Below are positions 43,470-47,921 of a stretch of 47,921 nt of DNA, one piece after another. The notes below the pieces were generated by a model, which was not told the origin of the DNA, made no database searches, and worked only from the letters and a program-made list of their open reading frames with translations. The stretch spans positions 1 through 47,921 of the forward strand of contig UQBG01000018.1 of assembly GCA_900539185.1 (NCBI GenBank). Reading direction: 5' to 3'. Both the position numbers and the translations under genes were made by a program. Numbering within the stretch: the stretch's first letter is position 1; the number at the start of each line of letters is the position of its first letter. The stretch is from an uncultured Clostridium sp. GTDB lineage: Bacteria > Bacillota > Clostridia > Lachnospirales > Lachnospiraceae.

Positions 43470-44889
43470 ATGGCAAGAAGCATTACGGTTATACCAGCAA
43501 AGCAGATTTCGACTGCGGAATTAGGAACAGCACAGTCAGTGCAGAAATTGAAGATGGCAGCGTACTGCCGAGTGTCAACCGACCAAGAAGAACAGTTATT
43601 AAGCTATGAGAATCAGGTCAATTATTACACAAATTATATCAGCGAGAATCCACTCTATGAATATGCAGGGACTTATGCAGATGAAGGTATTTCGGGAACC
43701 AATACCAAAAAGAGAGATGAATTCAACCGTATGATTGCTGATTGCAGGGCGGGGAAAATAGACATGATTATTACTAAGTCCATTTCCCGATTTGCAAGAA
43801 ATACGCTGGATTGCTTGAATTATGTGCGAGAGTTGAAAGATTTGGGGATAGGGATTATTTTTGAAAAGGAAAATATCAATACCCTCGATGCAAAGGGAGA
43901 AGTGCTGCTTACCATTCTTTCCTCACTGGCACAGGATGAGAGCCGGTCCATTTCAGAGAACTGCACATGGGGAATCCGCAGGAGGTTTGAAACAGGAAAG
44001 CATAAAATGAGTACCAAGCGTTTCCTTGGCTATGATGCGGATGAAACGGGTAAGTTGGTAATCAACAGGCTGCAGAAGCCGATTGTAGTGCGGCTGTATC
44101 AGGAATTTCTGGATGGAAAAACAACGGATTACATTAAAAGGATTTTTGAAAAGGAAGGGATTAAGAACTGGGATGGAGGCACAAAGTGGCAGGCTACAAC
44201 CTTAATGAGCATGTTGGAAAATGAAAAGTACAAAGGGGATGCTTTGCTGCAGAAAAGTTATACGGTGGATTTCCTCACCAAGAAACGGACGCGGAACAAA
44301 GGGGAAATTCAGATGTTTTATGTGGAGGATGACCATGATGCCATCATTTCAAAGCGGATATGGGAATGTGTACAGCTTGAAATAAAACGCAGGAAAAAGT
44401 ATCTGGAGGAGCATGGGACAAACTCCTATTCCCACCGGCCGGAAAGCAATCCATTTGCATCCAAGATAATTTGCGGAGACTGTAATAAGGTGTTTGCACG
44501 GAAAGGCTGGCGGAGCAGCACGGGCGTTGACCGTAAGGTATGGCAATGCAGTGAACGCTACAAGGTCAAAGGAGTCATGGGATGTGCCAACTGCCACGTA
44601 GAGGAAAAAAACGCTGATAAAGGCATATCTGATGGCTTGGAATGTGTTGGTGGAAAACCGAGAGGATTTCATGGAGCAGTGGACAGAACAGCTGCAGAGC
44701 GAGAACCTATTAGAAGGTTATCGAGCAGAGAAGTTCATAGAATACACCGATGGGGCAGAACCTTTGACGGAGATGGACACGGACTTCATGCTGAAAACAC
44801 TAGACTACATCAAGGTTTTTGAGGATGGAACATTGGTGGTGGTGTTTCTGGACGGAACGGAGATTGAATGTAAAAATGAAGAGGAGTAA
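43470..44889 (+). pseudogene. Large serine recombinase with a late frameshift
   Basis: ATG43470 follows GAGGAGGTGG. The catalytic domain is complete (AAYCRVSTDQEEQLLSYENQ with the nucleophile serine, ISRFARNTLD, LLTILSSLAQDESRSISEN). The recombinase domain and zinc ribbon follow (CGDCNKVFARKGW...WQCSERY). At an A7 run (44607-44613) one extra A shifts the frame. The proper continuation TLIKAYLMAWNVLVENREDF reads in the next frame to 44889. Only the C-terminal ~95 residues are affected, so some activity may remain. It probably marks the right end of an element. A terminator follows. Confidence 0.88.
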
Positions 44890-44896
44890 GAGAAGA

Positions 44897-44935
44897 GACC
44901 GATTGGGAGATTCACGATCCCTGATCGGTCTTTTT
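44897..44935 (+). terminator. Terminator after the serine recombinase
   Basis: GACCGAT (44897-44903) and ATCGGTC (44924-44930), with inner GGGA/TCCC pairing, then T5. Confidence 0.85.
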
Positions 44936-44959
44936 CTTGTAAATTTATGCATTGTTTAC

Positions 44960-44988
44960 TTGTAATATTTTCCAGAGAGTGTTATAAT
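44960..44988 (+). promoter_or_regulatory. Strong extended -10 promoter of the Thoeris locus
   Basis: TTGTAA (44960-44965) and TATAAT (44983-44988) have 17 bp spacing, with TG one base before the -10. Confidence 0.85.
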
Positions 44989-44993
44989 TTAAA

Positions 44994-45020
44994 TTAGCAC
45001 TCGACAAGATGGAGTGCTAA
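44994..45020. promoter_or_regulatory. Perfect CIRCE element (HrcA operator)
   Basis: TTAGCACTC (44994-45002), nine bases, GAGTGCTAA (45012-45020): exact consensus of the HrcA-binding CIRCE that normally controls groESL and hrcA-dnaK. It lies at +1, directly after the -10, the usual place for repression. The next gene is not a chaperone but the TIR gene at 45067. Confidence 0.95.
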
Positions 45021-45066
45021 CAATAAAGTGACTATTAAGTATTATGTATTGAGAGGATAGAACAAA

Positions 45067-45675
45067 ATGAGTAAGCAAGTATATATAAGTGCAGATTATT
45101 CGATGTACGATGGTGATCGTGACGTTGTTGAAGAGTTAAACAAATGGGGAAGCGATAATCTTCACAAGGTGGATTTTATTGATATGTCTAAAGTGGCATC
45201 GGGGAGCGTTTCAAAAGATCCTGATTGCCGTATATGCGATTTAAAACAAGAATTCAATAGACAGATTAATGCTTCATCTGCAGTTATTTTTGTTGTTGGA
45301 GATAAGACTGCTTTGCGTACTGCAGGGAGTGCTTGCAGACGAGCTGGTAACGACCAATTGCTCTGCGATTGTACACCTTATAAACAAAATACAAATGGCA
45401 CAAAACCATGTAAGGTGTATTTTACTTCCACTCCCGGTGAGAATGATGATGTAGGATGTATTAATTCGTTTTCATATTTGAAACATGAATTTAAACAGGC
45501 TGAAAAACGAAATAAAAAAATTATTGTGGTTTATAATTCTTTACGAAAAGAGCCAGATTGGCTTCCTTCTTATATGAAAAATTATGCAGATAGCGCAAGA
45601 CCTTTCTGGACGAAAAATTTATGGGGAGAAAAAGTGGGAGATTATTCATACATAAAAGAGGTGCTTGGCTTTTGA
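45067..45675 (+). CDS. thsB: TIR-domain protein ThsB (Thoeris sensor/signal synthase)
   Basis: 202 residues run from ATG45067 (GAGAGGATAG upstream). The order is that of the MTH538/DUF1863 TIR fold used by ThsB: strand 1 KQVYISADYSMYDGDRDVVEEL, DFIDMSKVASGS, then INASSAVIFVVGDKTALRT. CTPYKQNTNG and a late FSYLKHEFKQAEKRNKKIIVVYNS follow, where Glu141 is the best candidate for the NADase catalytic glutamate. In Thoeris, phage infection makes ThsB convert NAD+ to a nucleotide signal that activates ThsA. The next gene overlaps by 4 bp and encodes a TM-macro protein, which points to the type II variant. Confidence 0.85.
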   Translation: MSKQVYISADYSMYDGDRDVVEELNKWGSDNLHKVDFIDMSKVASGSVSKDPDCRICDLKQEFNRQINASSAVIFVVGDKTALRTAGSACRRAGNDQLLCDCTPYKQNTNGTKPCKVYFTSTPGENDDVGCINSFSYLKHEFKQAEKRNKKIIVVYNSLRKEPDWLPSYMKNYADSARPFWTKNLWGEKVGDYSYIKEVLGF

Positions 45676-46529
45676 GTGATTTATTAAAGAAAAGTGCGGC
45701 ATATGCTTTTGCCGCCATTTCTGTAGTTTTTACTTTCGTACCGGAAGCTATATTTGGAAAGGTTATATTGATATCGGAAGGCGTTCTTAAACAGTTTGGC
45801 TTAAGGGACTATACTTTAGAAATCAATATTATCATGAATCGTGTACTTACTTTTGTGATTATATGGTTTATTACAGCGATTGGATATAAAGTATATTTGC
45901 TTTTACGAAATAAAATTAGTATAAAAGGGAACAATTATAAGATTACAGTGGAATATGGAGATTTGCTCAAAACTAAAAAATGTAAAAGGGTAATTAATTT
46001 TGATGAATGTTTTTCAACACATATTGGAAATGCGCCGGCTGATATAAAATCGACTTCGATTTGTGGACAATACTTAAGTGCTAACCCGAATATAAATATA
46101 CGATCATTAATATCAAGTTCACAACTAAAGCCCCTTAAGAGTAAATCGAAATACCAGAGTAAAGAACGGTATGAATCAGGGAGAATAGTACCTAATGGGG
46201 ATGACCTGCTGCTGGCATTTGCTAAACTAGATAAAAATGGATTGGGTAGATTTTTTACACGCGAAGAGTATTTGGAGTGCTTATCAATATTATGGGAAGA
46301 AATAGATAAGTATTATGGGCAACAAGATGTGTGTATACCGATTTTAGGAGCTGGATTAACTCGCTTTGACGGAGGCTCAGGTGCATCAATTCCTCAGCAG
46401 GAATTACTTGATATGATGATTTGGTCTTATAAATTAAGTTCGTATAAAATAAAAGCGCCTTATAAGTTGCGTATTATATGCAGAAGGAGTGAAGATTTTT
46501 CATTGGACAAAATTGATTCGCAAATATAA
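45672..46529 (+). CDS. thsA: TM-macro effector ThsA of type II Thoeris (DUF6430-like)
   Basis: 285 residues run from TTG45672. This TTG overlaps the thsB stop (TTGA), and AGAGGTG is ~9 bp upstream. Two transmembrane helices (~9-35 and ~50-75) are followed by a macro-like domain: ITVEYGDLL, VINFDECFSTHIGNAP, SGRIVPNGDDLLLAFAKLD, then CIPILGAGLTRFDGGSG, the glycine-rich ligand loop. This is the DUF6430 pattern. In type II Thoeris the macro domain senses the ADP-ribose-type signal made by ThsB and the TM part is thought to damage the membrane. Both genes look intact. Confidence 0.82.
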   Translation: MSDLLKKSAAYAFAAISVVFTFVPEAIFGKVILISEGVLKQFGLRDYTLEINIIMNRVLTFVIIWFITAIGYKVYLLLRNKISIKGNNYKITVEYGDLLKTKKCKRVINFDECFSTHIGNAPADIKSTSICGQYLSANPNINIRSLISSSQLKPLKSKSKYQSKERYESGRIVPNGDDLLLAFAKLDKNGLGRFFTREEYLECLSILWEEIDKYYGQQDVCIPILGAGLTRFDGGSGASIPQQELLDMMIWSYKLSSYKIKAPYKLRIICRRSEDFSLDKIDSQI

Positions 46530-46558
46530 AGCAATAAGTTATGACTAATGTAAAATTC

Positions 46559-46582
46559 TTTATCTACTTTTTGGAAGATAAA
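46559..46582 (+). terminator. Weak AT-rich hairpin after thsA
   Basis: TTTATCT (46559-46565) and AGATAAA (46576-46582) pair over ten bases. No T tract follows, so termination here is uncertain. Confidence 0.35.
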
Positions 46583-46623
46583 TTAACAGATGTAGATTGG
46601 AGTTGTGATTCTTGATTGTTTTT

Positions 46624-46895
46624 ATTTATTGAAAATGCTGAAGTGAAAAGTTTATTTTTGCTTTGAAAACAACGATTTTCCGATGGAATTTAATCATGCC
46701 GGAAAAAAGAGGGTAAACAAAGGAGATGAGGTGATTTCAACTTATACGTTTTCTCTACCCATGAATCGCTTGATTCCGTAGGGTAAGACTAAGTTCCATT
46801 TTATCCCTGGGAAAATAGAAATAAACTTTTCACTTCTTAATTTATTGAAAATGGCGGTGGAATTTAGAAATTCATTTTTGGATTTATTGAAAATA
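46624..46895. repeat. Nested direct and inverted repeats (possible MITE or structured RNA locus)
   Basis: ATTTATTGAAAATG occurs at 46624-46637 and 46840-46853, with a near copy at 46882-46895. Just inside the first two copies lies a perfect 18-bp inverted repeat, GAAGTGAAAAGTTTATTT (46640-46657) and its complement (46819-46836). The enclosed 161 bp contain further pairing (AGGGTAA/TTATCCCT) and a 16-codon frame (GTG46731 to TAG46781, AAAGGAG upstream). No transposase is present. Confidence 0.65.
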
Positions 46896-46906
46896 ATTAA
46901 AAATAA

Positions 46907-46935
46907 TTGACTTTTTGCTGTAGAGAGGGTACAAT
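46907..46935 (+). promoter_or_regulatory. Promoter of the small RNA / leader
   Basis: TTGACT (46907-46912) and TACAAT (46930-46935) have 17 bp spacing. The expected start is ~46942. Confidence 0.8.
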
Positions 46936-46941
46936 AAAAAT

Positions 46942-47022
46942 GATATCCGTAATCTACTTTTGTAGGTTGGGCAAAGAGTTGCTCTGTCTAATTGAAGTTT
47001 TTCTTTCAATTAGACTTTTTTT
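46942..47022 (+). ncRNA. Small structured RNA or attenuated leader
   Basis: About 80 nt lie between a good promoter and an intrinsic terminator (46986-47022: GTCTAATTGAA/TTCAATTAGAC, T7). It contains a compact hairpin CTAC-TTTT-GTAG (46954-46965), which resembles the Cas12a CRISPR repeat stem-loop, and a second stem GGGCAA/TTGCTC. The next gene starts 111 bp after the terminator. It could be a free sRNA or a leader controlling that gene. Confidence 0.6.
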
Positions 47023-47132
47023 GTTTTGTACAAGTAATATGAAAAATACGTTGTTAATAGTTTAAGAGGAAAGGTAAACAATAAATAATATCAAGTTGAA
47101 CACCTTTTATCTGATAAGTGGGAGGTGACTTT

Positions 47133-47921
47133 GTGAGTATTGAGTTTAAAGATTGCTTCCTTCATTTCTTAGATCGAGAATTACTAGAAACGCAGGGGGC
47201 TTATAATAGAGTTATAGAAGAATCAATTAGTAGGGATGTACGTTTTATTTTATTAAATTCACCAGGAGACTTGATTTTATCGGCTTCTTTTCTGTTTGAA
47301 AGTAAATACGCATATGCAATATTTGAAGAATTTTATAATTTTTTTGTTGAAGGTAAATTTGTTATAGCAATTACATATGACAGCATTATAAAGATGGTTA
47401 GTGCCAAGCAGGAGCAGTATAAAGGAAAGGCTTCTCTTTTTCCAAATTATTTTAATAACTTATGGCATGTATTAGCTGAGAGTGGTGTTATGTTTGTGCC
47501 TAAGAAAGAGAATACAACAATATACATAGCCAATGAAATGCTGGATAAATTGCAAGTGTATAATTTGATTGAAGAAAAAAGTAATATTCCTTATTTACAG
47601 GAGGTTATTGAGGAACGTGGGAAAATGGCTATTACACATCATTTGTTTGATCCGGTATATCAAAAACAGGGTGTTTCAGAAAGAGATCAAGATGCAGTAA
47701 ATACATTGATAACAGAGTGTTATATTAGATCATACATGGAATATTTTGATGCAACAATACCAGCAGGCTTAATATGTGGAATATATACGTATGACTATTT
47801 ATCGAATAATGCTCCACTAGCAGATATATCTTTTTGGGTTAAGTTGTATAAACAAATTGGACTGTATAGATTTGTATGTACATGCCCGACTATTTTATTA
47901 GAGATGATTATAAAAAGTGAT
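47133..47921 (+). CDS. Unrecognised protein, truncated by the window end
   Basis: GTG47133 follows GGGAGGTG, and the frame stays open for 263 codons to the end of the window. It begins MSIEFKDCFLHFLDRELLET. The protein is soluble and rich in aromatic residues and Leu/Ile, with no P-loop, reverse transcriptase, nuclease or TIR motif visible. Phrases such as RDVRFILLNSPGDLILSASF (a possible alpha/beta edge) and ITECYIRSYMEYFDATIPAG give no family to me. Its place beside Thoeris, low GC and the preceding sRNA make a defence-island role plausible but unproven. Confidence 0.7.
   Translation, partial: MSIEFKDCFLHFLDRELLETQGAYNRVIEESISRDVRFILLNSPGDLILSASFLFESKYAYAIFEEFYNFFVEGKFVIAITYDSIIKMVSAKQEQYKGKASLFPNYFNNLWHVLAESGVMFVPKKENTTIYIANEMLDKLQVYNLIEEKSNIPYLQEVIEERGKMAITHHLFDPVYQKQGVSERDQDAVNTLITECYIRSYMEYFDATIPAGLICGIYTYDYLSNNAPLADISFWVKLYKQIGLYRFVCTCPTILLEMIIKSD

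Larger units (their letters stand above)
20341..44940. mobile_element. Decayed composite of integrative/conjugative elements at the rlmD 3' end
   Basis: Content changes abruptly after the rlmD stop. The region has remnants of conjugation and replication modules, a MobC-relaxase pair, two broken large serine recombinases, and cargo blocks (AbiU2-like, ECF-ABC-VanY, BlaR/BlaI regulon). It is probably a stack of at least two elements, because recombinase genes lie both at 31591 and 43470. No attL/attR pair could be identified by eye, so the boundaries are approximate. Confidence 0.6.

Noticed and set aside
43424..43609. 61-codon frame overlapping the start of the second serine recombinase
   Set aside because: It is out of frame with the recombinase, which has a clear ribosome binding site and conserved protein. 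The overlapping product has no family features.
44940..45020. groESL operon
   Set aside because: The CIRCE and promoter look like those of groESL, but the following genes encode TIR and TM-macro proteins, and no chaperone gene is in the window.
46731..46781. 16-codon frame with ribosome binding site inside the inverted-repeat structure
   Set aside because: Too short to support as a gene without conservation data. Mentioned only in the repeat entry.
46640..46836. Retron msr-msd reading of the inverted repeat
   Set aside because: The paired ends and size fit, but no reverse transcriptase is encoded within the window, and the downstream frame has no RT motifs. Kept only as one possibility in a finding.
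46624..46895. CRISPR array
   Set aside because: Only three copies of a 14-bp repeat with very unequal spacing and no cas genes in the window.

Overview
This window looks like a chromosomal segment of a motile or chemotactic member of the Lachnospiraceae (Clostridia). The inference rests on moderate GC content, perfect sigma-A promoters and strong GGAGG ribosome binding sites. It also rests on a tRNA without encoded CCA and on typical Firmicutes gene families (MutS2, YhaM-type HD exonuclease, DUF815 ATPase, VanW, CrcB, CheX). The species cannot be fixed from the sequence alone.

Core part (1-20340). A tRNA-Gly tail and a GC-rich structured spacer precede a broken lipoprotein gene. Then come a MATE exporter, a chemoreceptor lacking a normal sensor domain, a DUF815 ATPase with endonuclease III, a small membrane protein and a VanW-family surface protein. 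An AIR-synthase-like / Lrp / aminotransferase / CheX / TrmL run follows. A convergent mutS2-response regulator-kinase operon lies opposite, and the block ends with YhaM, a YjbR-MGMT fusion, CrcB and RlmD. All these genes are intact except the first lipoprotein.

Decayed mobile region (about 20341-44940). Directly after the rlmD stop the content changes to remnants of one or more integrative/conjugative elements. These are DUF6075-, DUF3970- and DUF6050-like genes, the tail of a replication initiator and the first codons of a PcfB-like gene. There is also an intact MobC-relaxase pair with a putative oriT, and two broken serine recombinases. Cargo includes an AbiU2-like HEPN protein, a frameshifted DUF1016 nuclease, and an ECF sigma-ABC transporter-VanY envelope cassette. 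The largest cargo is a beta-lactam-sensing regulon. Here BlaR1/BlaI control, through six near-identical operators, a seven-gene operon whose first product is a PBP2a-like protein that has lost its whole catalytic centre by an in-frame deletion.

Defence part (about 44940-47921). A consensus promoter carrying a perfect CIRCE (HrcA heat-shock operator) drives a two-gene TIR plus TM-macro locus that I read as a type II Thoeris system. It is followed by a nested direct/inverted repeat structure of about 230 bp and by a small RNA with its own promoter and terminator. That RNA contains a hairpin resembling the Cas12a repeat. The window ends inside an unrecognised gene.

The strongest leads are the heat-shock-wired Thoeris locus with its neighbouring RNA structures, the BlaI regulon built around a core-deleted PBP, and a family of GAAA-capped terminator-like leaders placed before the mobile-region genes. 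Several broken genes carry single-base indels, often in A-runs. These could be real decay or assembly errors, and reads are needed to decide.
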